This document shows, piece by piece, positions 49,776 to 58,601 of a stretch of DNA of 64,000 nucleotides (the stretch's first letter is position 1; every line of letters begins with the position of its first letter). The DNA comes from JBAVVD01 sp049697115. GTDB lineage: Bacteria > Acidobacteriota > Aminicenantia > Aminicenantales > UBA4085. The translations under genes and the position numbers were made by a program. The DNA lies in the NCBI GenBank assembly GCA_049697115.1, contig JBAVVD010000040.1, positions 66,888-130,887 on the forward strand, in the 5' to 3' direction. The notes beneath the pieces are model-generated. The model was given only the letters and a program-made list of their open reading frames with translations. It searched no databases and was not told the DNA's origin.

Positions 49776-51851
49776 TTATTTCTTGCCCAGGATTTCATTC
49801 ACGAGGGGCCGGGCATTATAAACCTTGAGCAGAGCTTCAATGATCCCCTGAGAGTGGACCATGACCGAGCGGTTGATGTCGTCGGAATAAACGAACCGGG
49901 CCGGCAGGGACTGGATGTTTCCGTCAAAGAGAACTCCGACAACTTCGCTGTTTCTGTTGACGATAGGAGAGCCGGAATTCCCGCCGATCGAATCACATGT
50001 GGCCACGAAATTGAGAGGGGTTTTGAGATTGAGCGTCGATTTTTTAGCGATAAAGCTTCGAGGTAGATCAAAGGGAGGCGTGAATCCGAATTTCGCGGCC
50101 CGATCATAGAGTCCCCTGAACGTGGTCTGGTAGGGAATTTTATTTCCATTTTCGACGTAACCCTTGACCACGCCGAAACTGAGCCGGAGGCTTGAAGTGG
50201 CATCCGGAGGGATGGATGTCCCTTTGAGTTTGAATAAAGCCTGAGCAATGAGAGCGCCGTTTTTATTTTCCACGGATTCGACTTCTCTTTCGTATCTGGC
50301 CCTCAGACCGCGGGAAAGGGGGTCAACCAGAAGGGCCAGTTTGATCATCGTGTCATCGGAAAGAGAGAGAACTTCGAATCCTCCATCGAGATATTTTTTC
50401 CGGACTTCAATGTCTTTCAGTTTTGTCCCAGAAATCAGCTCTCTGGCGGCTTCCTCAGGTGAGCGGCCGCCCAGAATCCACTGGACTTCGAGATAACCGC
50501 CCAGATCTTTCTGCAATTGAGTCAGAGAATCCGTCAGGGTTAAAATTTCCATCTCGTCATAAATCGGAGTTGGAGCCAGAATCCTTCTGATCATTGAGGG
50601 AAGGGCGGATTCGCCGTACTCTCGGAGCCTCTCTTCATTGGGTTTGCCTTTCTCTGCGGCTATTCGGACGATGTTTCGGGCCATATTGAAATAGCTGGAA
50701 ATGAATCCCTGTCCCCGTTCAAAATAAGTGAACGGTTTGAAGGACGAAGCATAGACTTTTTGAGATTCGGCAATTTCATCCCAGGCTTTACCGAATTCTT
50801 CCTCCATTTCTGGATTTTCTTTTATCTCTTTTCTCAGCGCTTGCTCCTCCGTGAGCTTTTTATCCATTAATTTTTTATCCAGAAGACCGGATTGATAACC
50901 GGTGATGGCTTTCAGACTATTTTCTAAGCGGAACAGCGATCCCTGGGCAATGCGCGCGGGCTCGGGCCCTTTCTGGCTGAACTCCTTGAGAAGAGCGATT
51001 CTTCTATTGTAGCTGGAGATGGAAAAAGGATAGCTCATATCCCGCAGGAATTCGAGTTGGGCGAATGTGAGAAGCCTTCCCGTTGATCCCGGATGGCCGG
51101 AGACGAAAACGAGATCTCCTTCTTTAATGCCTGTTGTGTTCCATTTGAGATAATGGGGAGTTTTCAGCGGTTTGTCGTTCTCATAGATCCTGAAGAGACA
51201 AATGTCCAGATCGTACCTGGGATACGTGAAATTGTCCGGATCTCCGCCGAAGAAGGCAATCTGGTATTCCGGGGCAAAGACCAGTCGGACATCTGTATAG
51301 ACTTTAAACTGATACAGATGGTACATTCCTCCAGAGTAAAGGTTCACTACGGCGCATTTGAGGCCTGTCTTTTCCGAACGTTCCTTCTCAAGAGTGGCGA
51401 TGACCTTGTTTCTTGCCTCAGAGGCCTGGGCGGGGGGCATGCCTGGCTTTTCGGCGGCCTTGACTTGAGCGGTGATATCCTCGATTTCCTGAAGAACCGA
51501 TAGCTCCATGCCTTGGCATTTGAGTTCCTCGGCTGTTGAGCGGGCGTAAAATCCTGTCTGCATCAGGTCGCGGTCCTTTGTGCTGAGATTCTGAATGGCC
51601 CGCTGGCCGACGTGGTGGTTTGTGAGAACCAGGCCGTCCGGTGAAATAAATGAGCCTGAAGCGCCCCCAAACCAGATGGACGAAAGCTGAAGATGTCTCA
51701 GCCAGTCTGGAGTGGGAGTAAAGTTGTATTTCATTTTTAAGAGTTCATTAGGCGGCATGTTGAAAAGCCACATTCCCTCATCAGAATGAAGGGGAATCAA
51801 AAGGCTGAAAAGAAGTATAAAAGCCGTGCAATTCCATTTCCAATTTCTCAT
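49776..51851 (-). CDS. exported S46 family peptidase, DPP7-type S1 residue
   Basis: 691 residues with a signal peptide (WNCTAFILLFSLLIPLHS). The conserved DEGMWLFNMPP follows the signal. The catalytic His lies in GGASGSFISPDGLVLTNHHV and the nucleophile Ser is about 626 in SIGGNSGSPIVNRN. Eighteen residues after Ser is Gly (VLFDGN), as in DPP7, which accepts hydrophobic P1 residues; DPP11 has Arg here. ATG with AAGGAG. It is on the opposite strand to the first S46 gene; the two paralogues differ in S1 residue and so probably in substrate. Confidence 0.94.
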   Translation of the reverse strand: MRNWKWNCTAFILLFSLLIPLHSDEGMWLFNMPPNELLKMKYNFTPTPDWLRHLQLSSIWFGGASGSFISPDGLVLTNHHVGQRAIQNLSTKDRDLMQTGFYARSTAEELKCQGMELSVLQEIEDITAQVKAAEKPGMPPAQASEARNKVIATLEKERSEKTGLKCAVVNLYSGGMYHLYQFKVYTDVRLVFAPEYQIAFFGGDPDNFTYPRYDLDICLFRIYENDKPLKTPHYLKWNTTGIKEGDLVFVSGHPGSTGRLLTFAQLEFLRDMSYPFSISSYNRRIALLKEFSQKGPEPARIAQGSLFRLENSLKAITGYQSGLLDKKLMDKKLTEEQALRKEIKENPEMEEEFGKAWDEIAESQKVYASSFKPFTYFERGQGFISSYFNMARNIVRIAAEKGKPNEERLREYGESALPSMIRRILAPTPIYDEMEILTLTDSLTQLQKDLGGYLEVQWILGGRSPEEAARELISGTKLKDIEVRKKYLDGGFEVLSLSDDTMIKLALLVDPLSRGLRARYEREVESVENKNGALIAQALFKLKGTSIPPDATSSLRLSFGVVKGYVENGNKIPYQTTFRGLYDRAAKFGFTPPFDLPRSFIAKKSTLNLKTPLNFVATCDSIGGNSGSPIVNRNSEVVGVLFDGNIQSLPARFVYSDDINRSVMVHSQGIIEALLKVYNARPLVNEILGKK

Positions 51852-52006
51852 TTTTTCTCCTTCCTTAGGAATATATTAGAATACCATAATTCTTTACGGA
51901 ATTGAATACGGCTTGAGCGAGAGTCCAGATGGGGATTTCTATGATGGTTGAGGCGGTGGATTCCCCTGAAGGGAGGGGAGGGGGGAGCACTCTTTGACGA
52001 TTTTCA

Positions 52007-52035
52007 TTGCTTTTTCACAGAAAAAAAGATATGAT
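52007..52035 (+). promoter_or_regulatory. candidate feoAB promoter
   Basis: TTGCTT, 17-nt spacer, TATGAT; predicted start near 52042, just before the palindromic Fur-like site. Confidence 0.4.
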
Positions 52036-52048
52036 TGGTCTCGATAAT

Positions 52049-52067
52049 ATTGAGAATATTTCTCAAT
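52049..52067. promoter_or_regulatory. Fur-like operator
   Basis: Perfect 19-bp palindrome ATTGAGAATATTTCTCAAT with 8-bp arms. As a 7-1-7 site (TGAGAAT-A-TTTCTCA) it matches the Fur consensus TGATAAT-N-ATTATCA at 11 of 14 positions. It lies just after the predicted transcription start and 34 nt before feoA, where a bound repressor would block transcription when iron is plentiful. Confidence 0.6.
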
Positions 52068-52100
52068 TAGATATATGTGCCGGACCGACAGGAGCTCAAA

Positions 52101-52346
52101 ATGCCCGACCTTCTTCATGCGCCCGCAGGAATTCCCTTGAGGATTATTGAAATTATTGGAGGGGAGGGAGTGCGAAGGCGCCTTTTTTCCCTTGGGTTTC
52201 ATAAAGATGACATCATTCAGATTGAAACCAAAGGGATCTGGCGCGGCCCCCTTCTGATCACAAACATGACGAACCACTCCGCCGTCGCGTTGGGTCGGGG
52301 AGTTGCCCAGAAGATCATTGTGGAAGTCGTTCATGGAAAAGAGTAA
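52101..52346 (+). CDS. feoA: FeoA ferrous iron transport accessory protein
   Basis: 81 residues, SH3-like FeoA fold. Typical sequence is IIGGEGVRRRLFSLGF, then GPLLITNMTNHSAVALGRGVAQKIIV shortened to SAVALGRGVAQKI. The ATG at 52101 has AGGAGC 6 nt upstream; an in-frame GTG at 52077 is less likely. It aids FeoB in Fe(II) uptake. The feoB ATG lies inside its end (14-nt overlap). The upstream palindrome suggests iron-dependent repression. Confidence 0.93.
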   Translation: MPDLLHAPAGIPLRIIEIIGGEGVRRRLFSLGFHKDDIIQIETKGIWRGPLLITNMTNHSAVALGRGVAQKIIVEVVHGKE

Positions 52347-54264
52347 CGCTCCATATGTGATCTTTCTCGGACAACCGAACTGTGGGAAGAGCACGCTATT
52401 TAATGCCATTGCCGGTCATAAGGCGCAGACATCGAATTTTCCCGGGACGTCCGTTCATCACACCCACAGCAAGGTCAATATTGAAGGCCGTATTCTCAAT
52501 ATTATTGACCTGCCCGGGACCTATTCCTTGAATCCTTCTGATCCTGCCGAAAGAGTGGCCCTGACGCATTTGTTCAAGGAAAAGCCGGATGTCCTCATTA
52601 ATGTTGTAGATGCCTCCATCCTGGGACGGAGCTTGGAGTTGACCCTCGAGCTTCTCGAGATAGAGATTCCCATGGTTGTGGCTCTGAATATGATGGACCT
52701 GGCCGAGAAAAAAGGCGTGGTCATCAATCCCCACAAGCTGGAGAAGCTGCTTGGGATTCCTGTTATTCCGACGATTGCCTCTCGCGGGCGGGGAGTCAAG
52801 GAAATGCTGGAAGCCGCGATCCAATGCCTGAAAGAGAAAAGTCACGGTGCTCATCCCGAATGGACTAGGGACGTGGAAGAGGAAATCGAAAAACTGATTT
52901 CTGAAATCCCGGCCGACTTCACCGGCATGGCCAACAGGCGTTTCACGGCCATTCAAATGATCGAATCAGGAAATCTGTTCTGCAGTGAATTTATCAAAGA
53001 GATCCATCCCGCATTGAATCAGAAGATCGAGCAGTCTAGGCAGGCGCTCGAGCGAAAGCGCCGGATGCCAGCCTATGAGGTTATTGCTGCAGAGAGGCAC
53101 CACATCGCCTATAAAATATTTGAAGCGAGCAGCCGGGTCCAGAGGAGAATGAAAGCCAGCTGGACTGAACGCGTGGATGACCTCCTCATGCATCCCATTC
53201 TGGGGTACCCCATACTGCTTTTAATCCTTTTGACTTTTTTCTTTGCCATTTATAAAGTCGGAAGCCCGCTGGAAGAAGTTCTCCTCGGGCCTCTGTCCAG
53301 TCTGAGGGGATTTCTGTCATCTCACCTGGGCCAGGGATTATGGTTTCATCTGTCCGACGGGGTCCTTCAGGGCATCGGCGGCGGTGTGGCCATTGTTCTG
53401 CCGTATTTTATTCCACTGCTCTTCCTTATGGCTCTTTTGGAGGACGTGGGTTATCTGGCGCGGGCAGGCTTTTTACTGGATACCTTCATGCACCGCATCG
53501 GTCTTCACGGCAAGTCGGTTTCTCCCTTTATTCTGGGTTTTGGCTGTAATGTTCCGGCGATCATTTCCACCCGGATATTGGAGTCGCGGCGGGACAGGAT
53601 CATCACTTCTCTTTTAATCCCCTTTATTCCCTGTTCGGCCCGGACGACTATCATCCTGGCACTGGTGGCTTTTTACTTGGGGCCTATCTGGGCGCTGGGC
53701 TTTTATGTCTTTAATATCCTTCTGATAGGGGCTATCGGGCGATTGATTACTCTAGTTGCAAGAGATTCCTCGCCCGGCTTGATTCTCGAGATTCCCTCTT
53801 TAAAAATTCCTTCATTGAAGAATATCTTTTTCAAAATTTATTTTCAGTTGAAGTCCTTTATCCAGTTTGCCTGGCCGCTCCTGATTCTCGGCAGCATCAT
53901 CCTGGGGATTATTCAGTTTGCAAAGGCGGACCAGATGATTAATGCCGTTCTCTCACCGCTGGTGGTTAAGCTTCTCGGCTTGCCGCAAGAGCTCGGGGTG
54001 ACCCTGATTTTCGGGTTTTTACGAAAGGAATTATCTCTGTTGATGATGCTTCAGGCTCTGGGTGTGAGTTATCCGGATATCCTGTCTGTGATTTCAAGGA
54101 ATCAGCTTATTGTCTTTACCGTATTTATCAGTTTTTTCATTCCCTGTCTCTCCACCTTCGCCGTTCTCTGGAAGGAAACCGGAAAAAAGATCGCGTTTCT
54201 TTCTGCGGGATTAAGCATTTCTGTGGCTGTCTTGGTCAGTTTCCTCATCAGGTGGCTGGTCTAA
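52333..54264 (+). CDS. feoB: FeoB ferrous iron transporter
   Basis: 643 residues. The N-terminal G domain has G1 GQPNCGKST, G3 DLPGTYSL and G4 NMMD (about 1-165), then a helical GDI-like region. Membrane helices follow from about 290, with the two gate regions (the first contains LEDVGYLARAGFLLDTFMHRIGLHGKS, key residues GYLAR and HGKS; GCNVPAI nearby) and C-terminal helices. It imports Fe(II) across the inner membrane, important for an anaerobe. The start is the ATG at 52333 overlapping feoA. No FeoC gene follows; a 20-bp palindrome abuts the stop. Confidence 0.96.
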   Translation: MEKSNAPYVIFLGQPNCGKSTLFNAIAGHKAQTSNFPGTSVHHTHSKVNIEGRILNIIDLPGTYSLNPSDPAERVALTHLFKEKPDVLINVVDASILGRSLELTLELLEIEIPMVVALNMMDLAEKKGVVINPHKLEKLLGIPVIPTIASRGRGVKEMLEAAIQCLKEKSHGAHPEWTRDVEEEIEKLISEIPADFTGMANRRFTAIQMIESGNLFCSEFIKEIHPALNQKIEQSRQALERKRRMPAYEVIAAERHHIAYKIFEASSRVQRRMKASWTERVDDLLMHPILGYPILLLILLTFFFAIYKVGSPLEEVLLGPLSSLRGFLSSHLGQGLWFHLSDGVLQGIGGGVAIVLPYFIPLLFLMALLEDVGYLARAGFLLDTFMHRIGLHGKSVSPFILGFGCNVPAIISTRILESRRDRIITSLLIPFIPCSARTTIILALVAFYLGPIWALGFYVFNILLIGAIGRLITLVARDSSPGLILEIPSLKIPSLKNIFFKIYFQLKSFIQFAWPLLILGSIILGIIQFAKADQMINAVLSPLVVKLLGLPQELGVTLIFGFLRKELSLLMMLQALGVSYPDILSVISRNQLIVFTVFISFFIPCLSTFAVLWKETGKKIAFLSAGLSISVAVLVSFLIRWLV

Positions 54265-54284
54265 CGCTTCTTTTAAAAGAAGCG
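54265..54284. terminator. perfect 20-bp palindrome directly after feoB
   Basis: CGCTTCTTTTAAAAGAAGCG immediately follows the feoB stop, between convergent feoB and acpS. It can form an 8-bp stem with a 4-nt loop on either strand. No T-run follows, so termination is only suggested. Confidence 0.4.
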
Positions 54285-54324
54285 GATCGCCAGCGGTCAA
54301 CGAACAGACCGTTTCGCTCAGGAA

Positions 54325-54678
54325 TCATTCTTTTTCCAGGAGGACGATCGCCAGTGCATATTCCTTCAGGTGAGAGAGAGAGACGTGGCAGCGAGTGATG
54401 TCCGAAAATTCTTCCTGGGTATGAATGATGAGATCGGGTTTTCCGGAAGCCTGATTGGTGATCGCCACATCTGCCCACCCGATTCTCCGGCCCAGAGCTT
54501 TAAAAAAGGCCTCTTTGGCGGCAAACCGTGCGGCCAGATGTTGAAATTTATTTTTTTTCGTCTGAGCATAACGGATTTCATCCGCCGTGAACACCCGGCC
54601 CAGAAAACGCGGATTTTTCTCCACGGCCTTTTTCACCCGCGCCACTTCAATCACATCAATTCCTATACCGATGATCAT
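54325..54678 (-). CDS. acpS: holo-[acyl-carrier-protein] synthase
   Basis: 117 residues, normal AcpS length. Mg-binding IGIDVIEVARVKKAV at the start and FAAKEAFFKALG (key residues AAKEA) in the middle are diagnostic; VSLSHLKEYALA ends the fold. It transfers phosphopantetheine from CoA to acyl carrier protein. I place the start at ATG 54678, 7 nt after GGAG; a GTG 3 nt upstream is possible. It follows uvrC after 86 nt. Confidence 0.95.
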   Translation of the reverse strand: MIIGIGIDVIEVARVKKAVEKNPRFLGRVFTADEIRYAQTKKNKFQHLAARFAAKEAFFKALGRRIGWADVAITNQASGKPDLIIHTQEEFSDITRCHVSLSHLKEYALAIVLLEKE

Positions 54679-54764
54679 CACACAACTCCTTCTTTTATTT
54701 TTTCAGGAACAGACCTGTTCCCGTCGGGCATTCTCTCCCCTGACCGTTCCTTTTTTCTGCCTGT

Positions 54765-56399
54765 TCACGCTTCAAAGCTTTTCTTTGTCCTTCGATGACG
54801 GTGAAAAGAGACGGCGAAACGGTGGGCCTCGTCCCTGATGCGCTGAAAAAGCCGTAGAGCCGGGGACGTCCGGTCAAGCCGTAAACCCTGTTTGCGGGAA
54901 GAAGTGAAGACAATTTCTTGCTTTTTCGCTAGGGCCGCAAGCGGGAGGTTTTCCAGGCCCAGAACCTTTAGAGTCTTTTGGGCCGCACTGAGCTGAGGCA
55001 ATCCTCCGTCCACAAGTATTAAATCCGGCAGCCTTTTTCTTTCATCCAGCACTCGGGCATACCTCCGGCGGATAACCTCTTCCAGACTGGCCACATCATT
55101 CGGGCCTTTCACTGTTTGAATGATATATTTCCTGTAGCCGTCCTTTTGGGGCCGCCCGTACTCAAAAGTGACTGATGAGGCGACGGTCTCTGTGCCGCCG
55201 GTGTTGGAGACGTCAAACCCCTCAATCCGAATGGGGAGGGATTTCAAACCTAATATTCTTTTGGTTTCTACCAGGGGGGCGAGTTCGCGGTTTTTTCCCT
55301 GGAGCAAAAGAGCGGCATTTCGTACAGCCAGATTAACCAGGGCCTTGTATTTTCCTTTGAGAGGAACGGCCAGCTCCGGTTTCCGGCCGGGCCGCAGCGA
55401 GAGTTTTTGAATGAACGATTCTTTTCCGGCGGGGTAAAAGGGAAGCAAAATTGTGGGCATCCCTTCCCGTTTTTCTGTATAGAAAAATTCCAGAAAGTTG
55501 CGGAGGAATCTTTCTCTGGAAATAATTTCTTTCTCTTCGAAAAGAAATTCCCGGGATTCAATAACCTTCCCCTTTCTCATGAGAAAGACATGGACGGCGA
55601 TGTCTTTATTATTACGGGCATAGCCGAAAATATCCAGGTTTTCCAGGCTTACAGAGATGAGTTTCGGCTTTTCTTTGATCTGCTCCAGCGTCTGAAGGAT
55701 ATCCCGCCAGTGAGCGGCTTCTTCGAATTCCTCTTTAACGGCGGCCCTTCTCATTTTTTTTCTGAGGGCTCTGGTCAGTCTTTCCGTTTTCCCCTCCAGG
55801 AAGAGAAGGGCATTTTCCACGCTTTCTCTGTAGTCCGCCTCCTGGACATTGCCGACACAGGGGGCTGAACAAAGCTTCAATTCATACTCGAGGCAGGGTC
55901 TTTTTCTCATGCCCGGAACAGCTTCTGTGCAGCCTCGGACACGGAAATATTTATTGATCATGCGGATGGTCTTTCGGGCTTCGCGTGCCGGATGAAAAGG
56001 CCCGAAATATTTTGCCCCATCCTCTTTGACCGCTCGGCTGAAGTAAATCCCGGGGAATTTTTCCGCGACAGTCAGTTTCAGATAAGGGAAGCTTTTATCA
56101 TCCTTGAGCCGTAAATTGAATTTGGGCTGGAACTGCCGGATGAAATTATTCTCCAGGAAAGCGGCTTCCCTCTCGGAATCCGTAAGGATATAGTCAATAT
56201 CCGCTGTTTCCGCCAGGATGTGGTTGATCTTCAAGTCGGAAGTGGATTGAAAATATGATTTGACTCTTTCCTTCAGAAGTCGAGCCTTCCCGATGTAGAT
56301 AACTTTCCGGTCGGCATTCTTGAAAAGATAGATCCCCGGTTGATTGGGAAGTTGAAGGATCTTTTCCTTCAATGCGCGCTGCATTTTCTTATTGGACAA
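54765..56399 (-). CDS. uvrC: UvrC excinuclease subunit lacking the C-terminal HhH domain
   Basis: 544 residues. The GIY-YIG nuclease (about 12-95: PGIYLFKNADRKVIYIGKA), the Cys-rich part (CLEYELKLCSAPCVG), the UVR motif (AAVKEEFEEAAHWRDILQ) and the RNase H-like 5' nuclease domain (Asp in IEGFDVSNTGG, Asp in LILVDGGLPQ, His in RDEAHRFAVSFHR) are present. The protein ends 14 residues after RDEAHR..., so the usual tandem helix-hairpin-helix domain of about 60 residues is absent. Only 86 nt separate the stop from acpS, so it is not hidden in another frame. The TTG start lies 5 nt after uvrB; an ATG at 56384 is possible. Confidence 0.95.
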   Translation of the reverse strand: MSNKKMQRALKEKILQLPNQPGIYLFKNADRKVIYIGKARLLKERVKSYFQSTSDLKINHILAETADIDYILTDSEREAAFLENNFIRQFQPKFNLRLKDDKSFPYLKLTVAEKFPGIYFSRAVKEDGAKYFGPFHPAREARKTIRMINKYFRVRGCTEAVPGMRKRPCLEYELKLCSAPCVGNVQEADYRESVENALLFLEGKTERLTRALRKKMRRAAVKEEFEEAAHWRDILQTLEQIKEKPKLISVSLENLDIFGYARNNKDIAVHVFLMRKGKVIESREFLFEEKEIISRERFLRNFLEFFYTEKREGMPTILLPFYPAGKESFIQKLSLRPGRKPELAVPLKGKYKALVNLAVRNAALLLQGKNRELAPLVETKRILGLKSLPIRIEGFDVSNTGGTETVASSVTFEYGRPQKDGYRKYIIQTVKGPNDVASLEEVIRRRYARVLDERKRLPDLILVDGGLPQLSAAQKTLKVLGLENLPLAALAKKQEIVFTSSRKQGLRLDRTSPALRLFQRIRDEAHRFAVSFHRHRRTKKSFEA

Positions 56400-56404
56400 T
56401 GCGA

Positions 56405-58393
56405 TTAAAGCTCCATCTCTCTTTTCTTCAGCCGCGTGATTTCATCCCTCCAGCGGGCCGCCTTTTCGAATTCCAGGTTCCGGGCGGCCTCTTTCATCAA
56501 TTTTTCCAGCTTCTTAAGTTTTTTGAGTCTGTTCTGAGGGGAAAGATAGACCTCTTTGTCCTCGGCAATCCGCGTGTAGTCAAAATAATCCTTTTCATAC
56601 ACACTCGACAATACATCTTCGATCCTCTTCTGGATGGACCGGGGAGTAATGTCATTCTTCTGGTTGTAATCCTGCTGAATTTGTCTCCGCCGGCTGGTTT
56701 CGGCAATGGCACTTTTCATCGAATCGGTGAGTGTATCGGCATAGAGAATGGCCCTCCCGTTGACATTGCGCGCCGCTCGGCCGAAGGTCTGGATGAGAGA
56801 ACTGGAGGAGCGGAGGAAACCCTCTTTATCCGCATCCAGGATGGCCACCAGGGAAACTTCAGGAAGGTCCAGACCTTCTCTCAAGAGGTTGATTCCTATC
56901 AGGGCATCGAATTTTCCTTTTCTCAAGTCCCTTAAAATTTTCACCCGGTCCAGAGTTTCAATTTCGCTGTGAAGGTAGCGGACCCGCAGGCCGAGCTCAT
57001 GATAGTGCCGGGTCAGGCTTTCGGACATTTTCTTGGTCAGCGTCGTGACAAGCGTCCGTTCCCCTTTTGCGGACATGGCTTTAATTTCCTCCATTAAATC
57101 ATTCACCTGGCCTTTCGCGGTTCGGACTTCAATTTCCGGGTCGGTGAGCCCTGTCGGGCGGATAATCTGTTCGACCACTTTTTGACCGGATTTCTTCAGC
57201 TCATAGGGACCCGGAGTGGCGGAAACACAAATGGCCTGATGGACCCTCTCTTTAAATTCATCGAAATTCAGGGGCCGGTTGTCCAGTGCCGAGGGAAGGC
57301 GGAAGCCGTGTTCGATCAACGTCAATTTCCGTGAGCGGTCACCAAAGTACATGCCGCCAATCTGGGGAATGGTGACGTGGGATTCATCGATGATGACCAG
57401 AAAGTCAGATGGAAAGTAGTGCAAAAGAGTATACGGCGGATCTCCGGATTGACGCTGGCTGAGGTAAAGGGAATAGTTTTCGATGCCCGGACAGTAGCCG
57501 AATTCACGGAGCATGTCCAGGTCGAAGAGGGTTCTTTCTTCGATTCTCTCGGCCTCGATGAGCTTGTCCTGGTTTTTGAAGAAGCCGATTCTTTGATCCA
57601 ACTCTATCTCTATTCCTTTGATCGCCGAATCGAGTATATCTTTGGGTGTGGAGAAGAAGGTTCGAGGGTGAACGATGATTTTTTCATAGACGTCAAGCGT
57701 TGTGCCCAGCAGGGAGTCAATGGCCGTAATTTTTTTAAGTGTGTCTTCATCGAGCTCAATCCTGTAGGCAAAATCTTCGTAAGAAGGGAAGACCTCGATG
57801 ACATCTCCCCGGACGCGGAAGCCTCCTCTTTTAAAGTCGTCATCCTGCCGCTCGTATTGAATTTCGACCAGGCTCTGGAGAATTTTTTTCCGAGTGATCA
57901 TCTGGCCGCGGGTGAGGCTGAAGGACATCGAGTAATATGTATCGGGCGCGCCGATGCCGTAGATACAGGAGACGGACGCGACAATGATCACGTCACGCCT
58001 GGCAAACAGCGCGTTTGTGGCACACAGGCGCATGCGGTCGATTTCGTCGTTAATGGTGGCTTCTTTAGCGATGTAGATGTTGGATGCCGGAATATAGGCT
58101 TCCGGCTGGTAGTAATCATAGTAGCTGACAAAGTATTCCACGGCATTCTCTGGGAAAAAGCGCCGGAATTCCTGGTAAAGCTGGGCGGCCAGAGTTTTAT
58201 TATGGGAGATGACCAAAACCGGCCGGTTGGCCCTGGCGATGACATTGGCCATGGTGAATGTTTTTCCCGAGCCCGTGACGCCCATCAGGACCTGATGTTT
58301 GGCCCCTTGGGCCAACCCTTCGGACAATTCCTCAATGGCGCGTGTCTGATCACCCTTCGGCCCGAATTCCGCATGGAGTTCAAATCGACGCAT
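56405..58393 (-). CDS. uvrB: UvrB excinuclease subunit
   Basis: 662 residues from the ATG at 58393. Helicase-like motifs: GVTGSGKTFTMANVI (Walker A), the beta-hairpin YDYYQPEAYIPASNIYIAKEATINDEI (key residues YYQPEAY), VIIDESH, TTLTKKMSE and the QTFGRAARNVNG motif VI. The C-terminal UVR domain (LEKLMKEAARNLEFEKAARWRDEI, key residues LEFEKAA) binds UvrC. It verifies damage in nucleotide excision repair. A TATAAT box lies 7 nt from the ATG, with no Shine-Dalgarno sequence. It is first in a uvrB-uvrC-acpS run; uvrA is elsewhere. Confidence 0.97.
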   Translation of the reverse strand: MRRFELHAEFGPKGDQTRAIEELSEGLAQGAKHQVLMGVTGSGKTFTMANVIARANRPVLVISHNKTLAAQLYQEFRRFFPENAVEYFVSYYDYYQPEAYIPASNIYIAKEATINDEIDRMRLCATNALFARRDVIIVASVSCIYGIGAPDTYYSMSFSLTRGQMITRKKILQSLVEIQYERQDDDFKRGGFRVRGDVIEVFPSYEDFAYRIELDEDTLKKITAIDSLLGTTLDVYEKIIVHPRTFFSTPKDILDSAIKGIEIELDQRIGFFKNQDKLIEAERIEERTLFDLDMLREFGYCPGIENYSLYLSQRQSGDPPYTLLHYFPSDFLVIIDESHVTIPQIGGMYFGDRSRKLTLIEHGFRLPSALDNRPLNFDEFKERVHQAICVSATPGPYELKKSGQKVVEQIIRPTGLTDPEIEVRTAKGQVNDLMEEIKAMSAKGERTLVTTLTKKMSESLTRHYHELGLRVRYLHSEIETLDRVKILRDLRKGKFDALIGINLLREGLDLPEVSLVAILDADKEGFLRSSSSLIQTFGRAARNVNGRAILYADTLTDSMKSAIAETSRRRQIQQDYNQKNDITPRSIQKRIEDVLSSVYEKDYFDYTRIAEDKEVYLSPQNRLKKLKKLEKLMKEAARNLEFEKAARWRDEITRLKKREMEL

Positions 58394-58400
58394 TGGTCTT

Positions 58401-58429
58401 ATTATAGCAGAGAGAGAAATCGGAGACAC
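58401..58429 (-). promoter_or_regulatory. candidate leaderless promoter of uvrB
   Basis: Minus strand TATAAT (58406-58401) with a weak GTGTCT 17 nt upstream. Predicted start near 58394, adjacent to the ATG at 58393. Confidence 0.4.
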
Positions 58430-58523
58430 GCATCGAATGAATGATCCAAACATTGGGATTTGGCATTATTTGGTCCAGTTCCAATTTTTTGTGATCAGCG
58501 ATTCCGGGATGATTCTGGACATT

Positions 58524-58552
58524 TTGACTTCCTGGTTGGGCTGTGATATAGA
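58524..58552 (+). promoter_or_regulatory. promoter of the CsgG-like gene
   Basis: TTGACT, 17-nt spacer, TATAGA; about 43 nt of leader with TAGGAGG before the ATG at 58602. Confidence 0.55.
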
Positions 58553-58601
58553 AAGAGCCGGAGGAAGCGAACAATTCAAGGATTTAAATTTAGGAGGAAC
58601 G

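Noticed and set aside
57377..58444. 355-codon open frame on the plus strand
   Set aside because: Antisense to uvrB, whose motifs are complete.
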